The notes below the pieces were generated by a model. The model searched no databases. It was not told the origin of the DNA and saw only the letters and a program-made list of their open reading frames with translations. Shown in pieces: positions 1 to 7,020 of a stretch of 17,389 nucleotides of DNA. Origin of the DNA: Candidatus Equibacterium intestinale (GTDB lineage: Bacteria; Bacteroidota; Bacteroidia; Bacteroidales; UBA932); NCBI GenBank assembly GCA_018064305.1, contig JAGHVP010000059.1, positions 1 through 17,389 of the forward strand. Reading direction: 5' to 3'. Made by a program: the position numbers and the translations under genes. How positions within the stretch are numbered: the stretch's first letter is position 1; every line of letters begins with the position of its first letter.

Positions 1-1049
1 CCCCCCAGTCGTACAGCGGTGTGGTGCCGGTGTCAGAGAAATTCTATGTCGCGGTGGATGCGGTGGACCTTATGGACAAGGCTTCTTTCCGCTACGCCGT
101 AGACCGCTACACCGTATATTTCGATTCGAAGAAGGTGTTCAGCCTCAGGATAGGTGATGTTCCGTACAGCGACGGCAAGTATTACAAGTGCCTGGTCCAG
201 GAGGGTGAGAAAGGGGCTGACCTCATCAAGAGCCACGTAGTGCCGAACAACGGCTTCGCATATAAGTCAGAATGCACCGACAACGGTATTATGACCGTTT
301 CCGACACCAGACAGCACACTGTCAGGATAGTTGTGGCCGACCCGTTCGGCAACACATCTTCCTGCGAACTGCAGGTGCGCCGCAGCCCTTCTGCCGTTGC
401 AGAGACCGCTGCCGACACCACGGGCCGCGCGATGCTCTGGTATATACCCAACTTCTATATGAATGAAGACCTTACATTCGTGCTGCCCGCGGCATCACTG
501 ATGAACTCGGCATACGTTGCGTGCACCAAAGTGGGTGAGGCAGACCGTGCCGTCGGCATCTATTCCGGAATTTGGCAGATAGGCGATGCGGATGTCCCGC
601 TTGTGCAGAAGGGGCGTCTGCGCTTTGCCGAGCCCGATTCACTCGACTGCCCTGCTGAAAAGCTGTTTGTGGCGGGATGCGGCTCCGGAGGCTCGCTGTG
701 GTATGCTGGAAAACGCAACGACGCCGGCGCGCTCGAGGCACGCTGCGGTTTCGGCACATACTGTGTGGCGGTTGACACTTTGGCACCGGTGCTTTCTCCG
801 CGTGTTACCGACGGTGCCGCCCTGCCAGACAACGGAAGGTTCTCGGTAGAGGCGTCTGACGACAGGTCGGGAATTGCTTCGTACAGGGTGGAGATGGACG
901 GAAAATGGATTCTCTGCCAGCTGCACCGCGGCCGGATCCAGGTGTATCCCGATGCATCACACAAGACCGGAAAGATGCACAGTGTGAGGGTGTCTGCAGC
1001 CGACAATTGTGAAAACTGCTCTGAAATAGAGTTTTCGGTGAAATATTGA
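1..1049 (+). CDS. C-terminal part of a probable M23-family metallopeptidase (partial, 5' end outside window)
   Basis: The reading frame is open from base 3 to the TGA at 1047-1049 and gives 348 residues, so the gene begins upstream and any internal GTG is not its start. No catalytic M23 motif (HxxxD, HxH) lies in the visible part. The call rests on two C-terminal regions that resemble, from memory, the beta-sandwich tail of Bacteroidales cell-wall M23 peptidases. One is an early stretch with VDAVDLMDKASFRYAVDRYTV and ADPFGNTSS. The other is a final domain with VEASDDRSGIASYRVEMDGKW followed by GKMHSVRVSAADN. Such proteins are exported and hydrolyse peptidoglycan cross-links, with the beta domains probably for folding or binding. 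It could instead be another exported Ig-like protein. The next gene is rplS, which has its own promoter, so the two are probably transcribed separately. Confidence 0.6.
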   Translation, partial: PQSYSGVVPVSEKFYVAVDAVDLMDKASFRYAVDRYTVYFDSKKVFSLRIGDVPYSDGKYYKCLVQEGEKGADLIKSHVVPNNGFAYKSECTDNGIMTVSDTRQHTVRIVVADPFGNTSSCELQVRRSPSAVAETAADTTGRAMLWYIPNFYMNEDLTFVLPAASLMNSAYVACTKVGEADRAVGIYSGIWQIGDADVPLVQKGRLRFAEPDSLDCPAEKLFVAGCGSGGSLWYAGKRNDAGALEARCGFGTYCVAVDTLAPVLSPRVTDGAALPDNGRFSVEASDDRSGIASYRVEMDGKWILCQLHRGRIQVYPDASHKTGKMHSVRVSAADNCENCSEIEFSVKY

Positions 1050-1069
1050 TAAAATATTTTGCGACAAAA

Positions 1070-1100
1070 TTTGGCGGAATAGAATTTATTTATACCTTTG
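1070..1100 (+). promoter_or_regulatory. Bacteroidota-type promoter for rplS
   Basis: A TTTG at 1070-1073 is followed after 19 bases by TACCTTTG at 1093-1100. This matches the -33 TTTG and -7 TAnnTTTG consensus of the primary sigma factor of Bacteroidota. It predicts a transcript starting near 1105 with a leader of about 70 bases before the rplS ATG at 1178. Confidence 0.75.
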
Positions 1101-1117
1101 CAGTCCCAAAACAAAAA

Positions 1118-1158
1118 GCAACCGCTTGCGATGTAACGGAAATGGTCCGCAATGTTGC
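1118..1158 (+). promoter_or_regulatory. Structured leader upstream of rplS, possible L19 autoregulatory element
   Basis: The rplS leader can fold. GCAAC (1118-1122) pairs with GTTGC (1154-1158), and TTGCG (1126-1130) pairs with CGCAA (1148-1152), separated by a small internal loop. An alternative inner hairpin, CGGA (1137-1140) with TCCG (1146-1149), competes for bases 1148-1149. Two mutually exclusive folds upstream of a ribosomal protein gene suggest feedback control. L19 leaders are known in Firmicutes, but I cannot match this one to a named family. Confidence 0.35.
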
Positions 1159-1177
1159 GCTAAATATTTAAGATACA

Positions 1178-1546
1178 ATGGATTTACTTCAAGTAGCAAA
1201 AGACGCACTGGCAGCTGACAAGCAGCCCAAGCAGTTCCCCGACTTCAAGGCAGGTGACACAATCACCGTCACTTACCTCATCAAAGAGGAAAACAAAGAG
1301 CGTCCCCAGAAATTCCGTGGCGTTGTTATCCAGCGTCGTGGCGCAGGTGAGACTCAGACTTTCACAGTCCGCAAGATATCAAACGGTGTAGGTGTTGAGA
1401 GAATATTCCCCCTCGCTTCTCCTTTCATCGACTCAATCGAGGTTAACAAGTATGGTAAAGTTCGTCGTGCACGTATCTTCTACCTCCGCAACCTCACTGG
1501 TAAGAAAGCACGTATCAAAGAGAAAAAGTTCAACGTTGCCAAATAA
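1178..1546 (+). CDS. rplS: 50S ribosomal protein L19 (bL19)
   Basis: This encodes 122 residues, a normal length for L19 with the short C-terminal extension seen in Bacteroidota. L19 sits at the interface of the 30S and 50S subunits and contributes to an inter-subunit bridge. Recognisable family segments are FKAGDTITVTYLIKEENKER near residues 24-43, FRGVVIQRRGAGETQTFTVRK near 46-66, and GVGVERIFPLASPFIDSIEV near 70-89. The tail ARIFYLRNLTGKKARIKEK is basic and binds rRNA. The ATG at 1178 lies about 70 bases downstream of a good promoter. A tRNA-Arg gene starts only 21 bases after the stop, and the next terminator lies beyond the tRNA, so both are probably on one transcript. Confidence 0.97.
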   Translation: MDLLQVAKDALAADKQPKQFPDFKAGDTITVTYLIKEENKERPQKFRGVVIQRRGAGETQTFTVRKISNGVGVERIFPLASPFIDSIEVNKYGKVRRARIFYLRNLTGKKARIKEKKFNVAK

Positions 1547-1567
1547 GGCACTTGAATTTATCATAAC

Positions 1568-1641
1568 GGCCGCGTAGCTCAACTGAATAGAGCACTTGAC
1601 TACGGATCAAGAGGTTTTGGGTTTGAACCCCAACGTGGTCA
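1568..1641 (+). tRNA. tRNA-Arg (anticodon ACG)
   Basis: The 74 bases fold as a full cloverleaf. The acceptor stem is GGCCGCG with CGTGGTC (two G-U pairs). The D stem is GCTC/GAGC. The anticodon stem is CTTGA/TCAAG around the loop CTACGGA, giving anticodon ACG. The variable loop has five bases, and the T stem TTGGG/CCCAA encloses TTTGAAC. The discriminator base is A and no CCA is encoded, as is usual in this phylum, so CCA is added enzymatically. ACG is normally edited to ICG by TadA to read CGU, CGC and CGA. The gene lies between rplS and its terminator, which implies processing out of the rplS transcript. Confidence 0.95.
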
Positions 1642-1645
1642 CACG

Positions 1646-1677
1646 AAAGTGGAATCAGCAATGGTTCCACTTTTTTT
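1646..1677 (+). terminator. Intrinsic terminator after rplS and tRNA-Arg
   Basis: AAAGTGGAA (1646-1654) pairs over nine bases with TTCCACTTT (1665-1673) around a 10-base loop, and the T run continues to 1677. It begins only four bases after the tRNA 3' end and ends 13 bases before the aroE ATG. Confidence 0.8.
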
Positions 1678-1690
1678 GGTAATTGAAGAT

Positions 1691-2422
1691 ATGAAGTTCG
1701 GTCTCATAGGATATCCCATCTTGCATAGTCTCAGCCCGCAGCTCTGGGCAGAGGCCTTTCCGGGGTTGGAACATACATACGACCTCATCCAGGAGCAGGA
1801 TTTCTCAAAGGCTTTTGAAAGATTCCTGGCGGAATATGATGCCGTGAATGTCACCATGCCCTTCAAGGAGCTGGCATATTTTGCAAGCAGGCCTGCAGAT
1901 GAGGATGTCCGCGCCATAAAAGCAGTGAATATCCTGAAGAAGAGGGATGGAGAAGTTTTGGGATACAACTCCGACTATCTTGCCGTCAGGTCGCTGATAA
2001 GTGATGCCGTGAAGAATCCTGCCGCTGCAAGGGTCATGATAATCGGTGCGGGAGGTGCAGCAAGGGCGGCTGCAGTCGCCGCCTGCTCTCTCGGCTGCAA
2101 GGTGGCCATGGCCAACCGCAGCCACGAGAACTGCCTCTCTTTCGTGCGCCATACCACATATAACAGGCAGCCCCTTGATATAGAGGTCTTTGAGCTACAG
2201 GATGCCGCTCCGGCAGTGAATGATTCTGACGTGCTGATTTATGCAATCCCCAGTCCTGTGCCTCAGACAGAGGGGTGGAACCTGTGCGGAAAGGCTGTGA
2301 TAGAGGCAAATTATCTGGATGCGTGCCTCTGCGAAAAGACAGCGGTGGAAAAAGGTATGTATATATCGGGAAAAGAATGGTTACGCCGTCAGGCAGAATT
2401 TGGATACAAATTATTTTTTTAA
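1691..2422 (+). CDS. aroE: Shikimate dehydrogenase (NADPH)
   Basis: This encodes 243 residues and catalyses NADPH-dependent reduction of 3-dehydroshikimate to shikimate in chorismate biosynthesis. Visible family features are GLIGYPILHSLSP (shikimate-binding Ser13 and Ser15), NVTMPFK with the catalytic Lys59, KAVN (Asn80), GYNSD (Asn93, catalytic Asp95), the nucleotide-binding loop GAGGAARAA at 119-127, and Gln234 in WLRRQAEFGY. The Thr of the usual GxNTD motif is Ser here and the following glycine-rich part is altered (SDYLAVR), so the protein is somewhat divergent, but all catalytic positions are present. I chose ATG 1691 because the upstream in-frame GTG at 1649 falls inside the terminator stem. 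No promoter is visible between the terminator and the gene, so expression may depend on read-through from rplS. Confidence 0.9.
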   Translation: MKFGLIGYPILHSLSPQLWAEAFPGLEHTYDLIQEQDFSKAFERFLAEYDAVNVTMPFKELAYFASRPADEDVRAIKAVNILKKRDGEVLGYNSDYLAVRSLISDAVKNPAAARVMIIGAGGAARAAAVAACSLGCKVAMANRSHENCLSFVRHTTYNRQPLDIEVFELQDAAPAVNDSDVLIYAIPSPVPQTEGWNLCGKAVIEANYLDACLCEKTAVEKGMYISGKEWLRRQAEFGYKLFF

Positions 2423-2431
2423 TTATATTTG
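2399..2431 (+). promoter_or_regulatory. Promoter for ssb
   Basis: TTTG at 2399-2402, inside the 3' end of aroE, is followed after 21 bases by TATATTTG at 2424-2431. This is a good match to TTTG / TAnnTTTG and lies about 20 bases upstream of the ssb ATG at 2454. Confidence 0.7.
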
Positions 2432-2453
2432 CTTGAACTAAAATCTTACAAAT

Positions 2454-2990
2454 ATGGCATCGCTTAACAAAGTATTATTGATCGGCAACGTAGGGAAGGA
2501 CCCTGACGTAAGACATCTCGAGGGTGGAGTCACCACCGCTACATTCACACTTGCAACTACAGAGCGTTTCAAAGACCGCGAACAGACAGAGTGGCACAAT
2601 ATCGTTGTATGGCGTCAGCTCGCCGACCTTGCAGAGAAATACATCCGCAAGGGTTCTCAGCTTTATATCGAAGGGCGCATCCGCACCCGCAGCTGGGACG
2701 GTCAGGACGGACAGAAGCGCTACACCACCGAAATCGTGGCTGACGCAATCCAGCTTCTCGGCAGCCGCAGAGAGAATGGCGGCCCCGGTGTTCCTCCTCC
2801 TCCTACAGTAGATGATATGCCTGCTGCATACCAGCGCCCTGCAGCGGCTCAGCCGGCATACAGCCAGCCCGCGCAGCAGACATACAGCCAGCAGACATAC
2901 AGCCAGCCGGCACCTCAGCCTGTCCAGCAGCCCGCTGCTCCCAATCCCGACAGTCTCGACCCCACAGAGGTTGACGACCTCCCGTTCTAA
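2454..2990 (+). CDS. ssb: Single-stranded DNA-binding protein
   Basis: This encodes 178 residues. SSB coats single-stranded DNA in replication, recombination and repair and recruits partner proteins. The N-terminal OB fold spans about residues 1-108, with SLNKVLLIGNVGKDPDVR, TEWHNIVVWRQLADLAEKY and GSQLYIEGRIRTRSWDGQDG all typical. A flexible linker rich in Pro, Gln, Tyr and Ser follows (about 115-163). The protein ends with the acidic interaction tip DDLPF, the form expected for binding replication and repair partners. The linker DNA contains a perfect tandem duplication of the 15-base unit CAGACATACAGCCAG (2877-2891 and 2892-2906), which encodes repeated QTYSQ and is a likely site of length variation. 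The gene has its own promoter. The next gene starts 26 bases after the stop. Confidence 0.97.
   Translation: MASLNKVLLIGNVGKDPDVRHLEGGVTTATFTLATTERFKDREQTEWHNIVVWRQLADLAEKYIRKGSQLYIEGRIRTRSWDGQDGQKRYTTEIVADAIQLLGSRRENGGPGVPPPPTVDDMPAAYQRPAAAQPAYSQPAQQTYSQQTYSQPAPQPVQQPAAPNPDSLDPTEVDDLPF
2877..2906 (+). repeat. Two-copy 15-bp tandem repeat in the ssb linker
   Basis: The unit CAGACATACAGCCAG occurs twice in direct succession without mismatch and keeps the reading frame (QTYSQ twice). It lies within the low-complexity linker and probably arose by slippage. Confidence 0.8.
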
Positions 2991-3016
2991 CACATCTTCA
3001 ATTCGATAGACAAACA

Positions 3017-3736
3017 ATGAAAAAGACACTTATCTCGCTGGCAGCATGCCTAATGTGCGCTGTCGGTGCCTTTGCTCAGGACGGATCATGGAGTGTGAAT
3101 GCCGGAACTGAGGCAATGAGCCAGTTCATCTGGCGCGGTACAGAGGCCGCATTGCATCCCACAATCATCCCCACAATCTCGCTCGACTGGGAGAATGACG
3201 ACTGTTCGTTCGAACTCGGTCAGTGCAGCATCACCGAGCTTACAGGTGACGAATATCTGGAAATGGACATCTGGGCATCTTTCAGCTACAAGGGCCTCAG
3301 CTTCACTTTCACAGAGTTCGGTATGGGCAACAACCTGGGCATCGGCGGATATGAAGACAATGCCGAAGTGTCGCTGGCATACGAATTCCCCTGGAGCGTC
3401 CCCGTGTCTCTCTCATGGAATACATTCGTGCTCGGTGACGACTTCAATGAAAACGGCAAACGCGCGTTCTCATCATACGCAGAACTGGCGGTTCCATACG
3501 AGATAGGCGACCTTACACTTACCGGTATCGTGGGTGCAGTGCCTTTCCGTTCAGACGGGACATACGGTAACGAAACCGATTCGTTCAAACTCACCAATGT
3601 CACTCTCAATGCAACCTACAACCTCTCGTTGGACAATCTCGAGCTGCCCGTATATGCACAGTTCATCCGCAATCCGATGACGAAAAGCAACTACTATGTG
3701 CTCGGCTGTGTCCTGAACCTCTGCTTCGACCTCTAG
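3017..3736 (+). CDS. Putative outer-membrane beta-barrel protein, TorF-like
   Basis: This encodes 239 residues. Residues 1-20 form a clear signal peptide: the basic MKK, a hydrophobic core LISLAACLMCAVGA, and a likely cleavage after FAQ. The mature part has alternating polar and apolar short strands separated by turns, for example YLEMDIWASFSYKGLSFTFTE and AEVSLAYEFPWSVPVSLSWN, as in a small outer-membrane barrel of about ten strands. The motif SQFIWRG near residue 36 resembles the start of TorF-type putative porins, where a strand is followed by an RG turn. It ends in LNLCFDL with a terminal hydrophobic residue, also common in barrels. No substrate can be named. It follows ssb by 26 bases, perhaps by read-through, and a strong terminator follows it. 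Confidence 0.6.
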   Translation: MKKTLISLAACLMCAVGAFAQDGSWSVNAGTEAMSQFIWRGTEAALHPTIIPTISLDWENDDCSFELGQCSITELTGDEYLEMDIWASFSYKGLSFTFTEFGMGNNLGIGGYEDNAEVSLAYEFPWSVPVSLSWNTFVLGDDFNENGKRAFSSYAELAVPYEIGDLTLTGIVGAVPFRSDGTYGNETDSFKLTNVTLNATYNLSLDNLELPVYAQFIRNPMTKSNYYVLGCVLNLCFDL

Positions 3737-3774
3737 CAGACACGGCATACCGGCAATATGTGCCAAATTGGCAG

Positions 3775-3804
3775 AAAAGGGAGCATGGCTCCCTTTTTGC
3801 TTTT
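3775..3804 (+). terminator. Intrinsic terminator after the barrel protein gene
   Basis: AAAAGGGAGC (3775-3784) pairs perfectly with GCTCCCTTTT (3788-3797) around the loop ATG, followed by T, GC and five more T. The stem has ten base pairs and separates the ssb/barrel transcript from htpG. Confidence 0.85.
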
Positions 3805-3844
3805 TACAGCCGCCACAGGAAAAACAGTTAAACATTAAAATAAT

Positions 3845-5758
3845 ATGACACAGGGTAAAATTGGAGTAACCACCGAGAATATATTTCCGGTAATCAAGCA
3901 GTTCCTTTATTCAGACCACGACATTTTCATCAGAGAGCTTGTTGCAAATGCAGTTGATGCCACCAAGAAGCTCAAGGCACTGGCTGCCAGCGGCGAGTTC
4001 AAGCAGGAGCTTGGCGACCTTACAATCGATGTTGCAATAGGTGAAGTTGAAGAGGAAGTGCCTGCAAAGGAAGAGGGCAAACCTGCAGAGAAGGTTAAGA
4101 CCAAAACCATCACCATCACCGACCGCGGCATCGGAATGACAGCCGAGGAGGTTGACAAGTATATCAACCAGATTGCATTCTCCAGCGCAGGAGAGTTCCT
4201 TGACAAATATAAAGAGCAGCTCGACAGCATCATCGGCCATTTCGGCCTCGGTTTCTATTCGGCCTTTATGGTATCGAAGAGGGTTGAGATAGACACACTC
4301 TCATGGAAAGAAGGTGCCAAGGCAGTGAAATGGAGCTGCTGCGGCGATCCGCAGTACGAGATGGGAGAGAGCAGCCGCACCGAGCGCGGAACCACCATCA
4401 CCCTCTATACGGATGAAGAGGGCAGTGCTTTTGCCGACCAGTACAAGATTAACAGCCTGCTTGGCAAATACTGCAAGTTCATGCCTGTACCCATCCGTTT
4501 CGGCAAGCAGCAGGAATGGAAAGACGGCAAATATGTAGACGGCAAGGAAGACAACATCATAAACAACTGCGAGCCTCTCTGGACAAAGGCACCCGCAGAC
4601 CTGAAGGATGAAGATTACGACAAGTTCTACAGAGAACTCTACCCGATGCAGGACGACCCTCTGTTCCATATTCATCTCAATGTGGACTATCCCTTCCATC
4701 TTACAGGTATCCTCTACTTCCCCAAGGTGAAGGACAAGCTCGAGCTCAGCCGCAACAAGATACAGCTCTTCTGCAACCAGATGTTCGTGACCGACAGCGT
4801 GGAGAACATCGTGCCCGAGTTCATGACTCTGCTGCACGGTGTGATCGATTCACCTGACATCCCTTTGAATGTGTCGCGCAGCTATCTGCAGAGTGACTCC
4901 AATGTCCACAAGATAAGCCATTACATCACCCGCAAGGTCGCCGACAAACTGGACGAGATCGCCCGCGACAACAAGGCAGATTTCGAGGCGAAGTGGGACA
5001 ACCTCAAGCTCTTTATCGAATATGGAATGCTCACCAATGCCAAGTTCTGCGAGAAGGCGATGAACTTCGCCCTTTTCAAGAACACAGAAGGTAAGTATTT
5101 CAAGATGGAGGACTACCGCAAGGCAATCGAGTCGGAGCAGACCAACAAAGACAAGAAAGTTGTGTATCTGTATGCATGCGACCCCCAGGCCCAGTACAAA
5201 TACATCGAGGCGGCAAAGAACAAGGGTTATGATGTACTGCTGATGGACTGCCCTCTGGACGCCCACTTCGTGGGGCTGCTCGAGCAGCAGATTCCCGACA
5301 GTGTATTCACCCGCGTGGATGCCGATGTGATCGAGAAGCTTATCCAGAAAGAGGATGTGGAGGCTGTCGAGTTGAGTGATGATGACAAGAAGAAGATGCA
5401 GGAGGAGTTCGAGAAGATTCTGCCCGAAGGCAACAAATACGAAGTTTCTCTTGAAAATCTTGGAGAGGAGGGTGATGCAATCTATATCACTCAGAGCGAG
5501 TTCATGCGCCGCTACCGCGACATGGCCACAGTAAGCGGCGGTGGGGCGACCCTCTACGGCGAGATGCCTGCATATTATCAGGTGACTGTAAACGCACAGA
5601 ATCCTCTTGTGAAGAAGATACGCGAAAGCGAAGAGGGGCTGAATTCGCAGAACAAGCTTCTCTGCCAGCTCACCGACCTGGCACTTCTTGCCAACGGAAT
5701 GCTTTCAGGTAAGGCGCTTGCGGAATTCATCCGCCGCAGCAGCGAACTTCTGAAGTAA
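3845..5758 (+). CDS. htpG: Chaperone protein HtpG (bacterial Hsp90)
   Basis: This encodes 637 residues. HtpG is a cytosolic homodimeric ATP-dependent chaperone that remodels client proteins, often with DnaK. The GHKL ATPase domain is clear: RELVANAVDAT (Glu31, Asn35), DRGIGM (Asp93, Gly95, Gly97), AFSSAGEF at 111-118 in the lid, and GHFGLGFYS at 131-139. The middle-domain catalytic Arg lies in the conserved NVSRSYLQ. The C-terminal dimerisation part ends with NSQNKLLCQLTDLALLANGMLSGKALAEFIRRSSELL. A lysine- and glutamate-rich insertion (about residues 67-86) separates two strands of the ATPase domain just before ITITDRGIGM. No TAnnTTTG promoter is seen in the short gap after the preceding terminator, so an alternative heat-shock promoter is possible. 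A strong terminator follows the gene. Confidence 0.97.
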   Translation: MTQGKIGVTTENIFPVIKQFLYSDHDIFIRELVANAVDATKKLKALAASGEFKQELGDLTIDVAIGEVEEEVPAKEEGKPAEKVKTKTITITDRGIGMTAEEVDKYINQIAFSSAGEFLDKYKEQLDSIIGHFGLGFYSAFMVSKRVEIDTLSWKEGAKAVKWSCCGDPQYEMGESSRTERGTTITLYTDEEGSAFADQYKINSLLGKYCKFMPVPIRFGKQQEWKDGKYVDGKEDNIINNCEPLWTKAPADLKDEDYDKFYRELYPMQDDPLFHIHLNVDYPFHLTGILYFPKVKDKLELSRNKIQLFCNQMFVTDSVENIVPEFMTLLHGVIDSPDIPLNVSRSYLQSDSNVHKISHYITRKVADKLDEIARDNKADFEAKWDNLKLFIEYGMLTNAKFCEKAMNFALFKNTEGKYFKMEDYRKAIESEQTNKDKKVVYLYACDPQAQYKYIEAAKNKGYDVLLMDCPLDAHFVGLLEQQIPDSVFTRVDADVIEKLIQKEDVEAVELSDDDKKKMQEEFEKILPEGNKYEVSLENLGEEGDAIYITQSEFMRRYRDMATVSGGGATLYGEMPAYYQVTVNAQNPLVKKIRESEEGLNSQNKLLCQLTDLALLANGMLSGKALAEFIRRSSELLK

Positions 5759-5789
5759 TACTACGTACTACGGTACAAACAGACGTCAA

Positions 5790-5826
5790 AGCCCCGCAGG
5801 TGACATATCCTGCGGGGCTCTTCTTG
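5790..5826 (+). terminator. Intrinsic terminator after htpG
   Basis: AGCCCCGCAGG (5790-5800) pairs with CCTGCGGGGCT (5809-5819) over eleven bases around the loop TGACATAT, followed by the T-rich tail CTTCTTG. Confidence 0.85.
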
Positions 5827-5850
5827 TTATGAAGTTCAACAATTATTTTC

Positions 5851-5858
5851 TATATTTG
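5851..5858 (+). promoter_or_regulatory. Probable -7 element for the GNAT gene
   Basis: TATATTTG fits TAnnTTTG and lies 30 bases upstream of the ATG at 5889. The only -33-like partner is a TTG at 5824-5826, spaced 24 bases away, which is longer than usual, so the promoter may be weak or the -33 box degenerate. Confidence 0.5.
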
Positions 5859-5888
5859 CGGATAACCTTAACCTAAACTACAGATAAT

Positions 5889-7019
5889 ATGGCGATTCAG
5901 ATAGTTAAAGTTGAGACTCCGGCACAGATGGAGGCATTCATCAGCTTTACATTGAACCTTTACAAAGACTGCCCGTATTATATCCCTGAACTTGACATGG
6001 ATACGAGGGCAACTCTTTCTCCCAAGAAAAACCCTGCATTCGAGTTCAGCATGGCGCAGCCTTTCCTGGCAATGAAGGACGGCTCGGTGGCAGGACGGGT
6101 GGTGGCACTCATCAACACTCGCGCCAACGAGACCTGGGGGCATAGTGATGTCCGTTTCGGATGGATCGATTTCATAGAGGACTATGATGTATGCAAGGCC
6201 CTTCTCGATGCGGTGTGCGGCTGGGGCAGGGAACACGGTATGACAAGGCTCGAGGGGCCGATGGGCTTTACGGATTTTGACCGTGAAGGTGCAATGATAA
6301 TGGGATATGACCGCATTGCAACAATGGCCACAATCTATAACTATCCCTATTACATTGAGTATTATGAGCGCTATGGCCTGGTGAAGGCAGCGGACTGGCT
6401 GGAATACCTTATCACTGTCCCTGACTGCATACCTGAGGCCTATGCGCGTATGAGCAAGGTGATTGCCGAACGCTACGGACTCTCCTTGAAGATTTATAAA
6501 TCATCCTCCGAGATAAAGAAACATGCGGCCCACAAGATATTCAATCTGCTTAATGAGTGCTATGCGCCACTTTATGGCTTCTCGAAGCTTTCTGACGGAC
6601 AGATAGACAAGTATGTGAATGACTATATCCCTTACGCCGACCTGGAGCTTCTGCCCATGGTATATGATTCGAAGGATGAGCTGGTGGGAACGGCGCTTAT
6701 GATTCCCTCTATAGCAAAGGCCATTCAGAAATGCCGCGGCAGGCTCTTCCCGTTCGGATGGATCCATCTGCTGAAAGGGCTCAAGTCAAAGAAAAACGAT
6801 ACCGTCGAGCTGCTGCTGATTGCCATCAAACCGGAATATCAGGGCAAAGGGCTGAATGCGCTCATGATGTCGTATCTGCTTCCCGTCTTCCACAGGAAGG
6901 GGTTCAAGTATTGCGAGACCAACTGCGAGCTTGAATACAACTACAAGATGAACAACCTCTGGAAGAACTTCCCTCACGAAAACCACAAGCGCCGCCGCGT
7001 CTTCGTAAAGGAACTGTAG
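5889..7019 (+). CDS. GNAT-family N-acetyltransferase, YghO-like
   Basis: This encodes 376 residues. The C-terminal half contains a GNAT fold with the acetyl-CoA-binding segment LLLIAIKPEYQGKGLNALMM near residues 305-325, where QGKG corresponds to the Q/RxxGxG/A loop that grips the pyrophosphate. The N-terminal half (DCPYYIPELDMDTRATLSPKK, LEGPMGFTDFDREGAMIMGYD) matches the long GNAT proteins related to E. coli YghO. These are common in Bacteroidales, and their substrate is not known to me. The length agrees with that group and there is no signal peptide, so the protein is cytosolic. It is probably monocistronic: a terminator and a new -7 element lie upstream, and downstream it converges on wbqC with one base between the stop codons. 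Confidence 0.8.
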   Translation: MAIQIVKVETPAQMEAFISFTLNLYKDCPYYIPELDMDTRATLSPKKNPAFEFSMAQPFLAMKDGSVAGRVVALINTRANETWGHSDVRFGWIDFIEDYDVCKALLDAVCGWGREHGMTRLEGPMGFTDFDREGAMIMGYDRIATMATIYNYPYYIEYYERYGLVKAADWLEYLITVPDCIPEAYARMSKVIAERYGLSLKIYKSSSEIKKHAAHKIFNLLNECYAPLYGFSKLSDGQIDKYVNDYIPYADLELLPMVYDSKDELVGTALMIPSIAKAIQKCRGRLFPFGWIHLLKGLKSKKNDTVELLLIAIKPEYQGKGLNALMMSYLLPVFHRKGFKYCETNCELEYNYKMNNLWKNFPHENHKRRRVFVKEL

Positions 7020-7020
7020 A

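Noticed and set aside
21..23. GTG at 21 as the start of the first gene
   Set aside because: The frame is open to the window edge and the protein lacks a signal peptide there, so it is a 5'-truncated gene.
1649..1690. Upstream GTG start for aroE giving 257 residues
   Set aside because: The extra codons fall inside the terminator hairpin and T run, and the conserved AroE N-terminus begins at ATG 1691.
4301..4837. Minus-strand ORF of 178 codons inside htpG
   Set aside because: It is antisense to the conserved Hsp90 middle domain, with composition explained by the sense codons.
5756..5776. TACTACG direct repeat after the htpG stop
   Set aside because: Two seven-base copies in a short gap are easily due to chance, and no further copies or flanking structure are seen.
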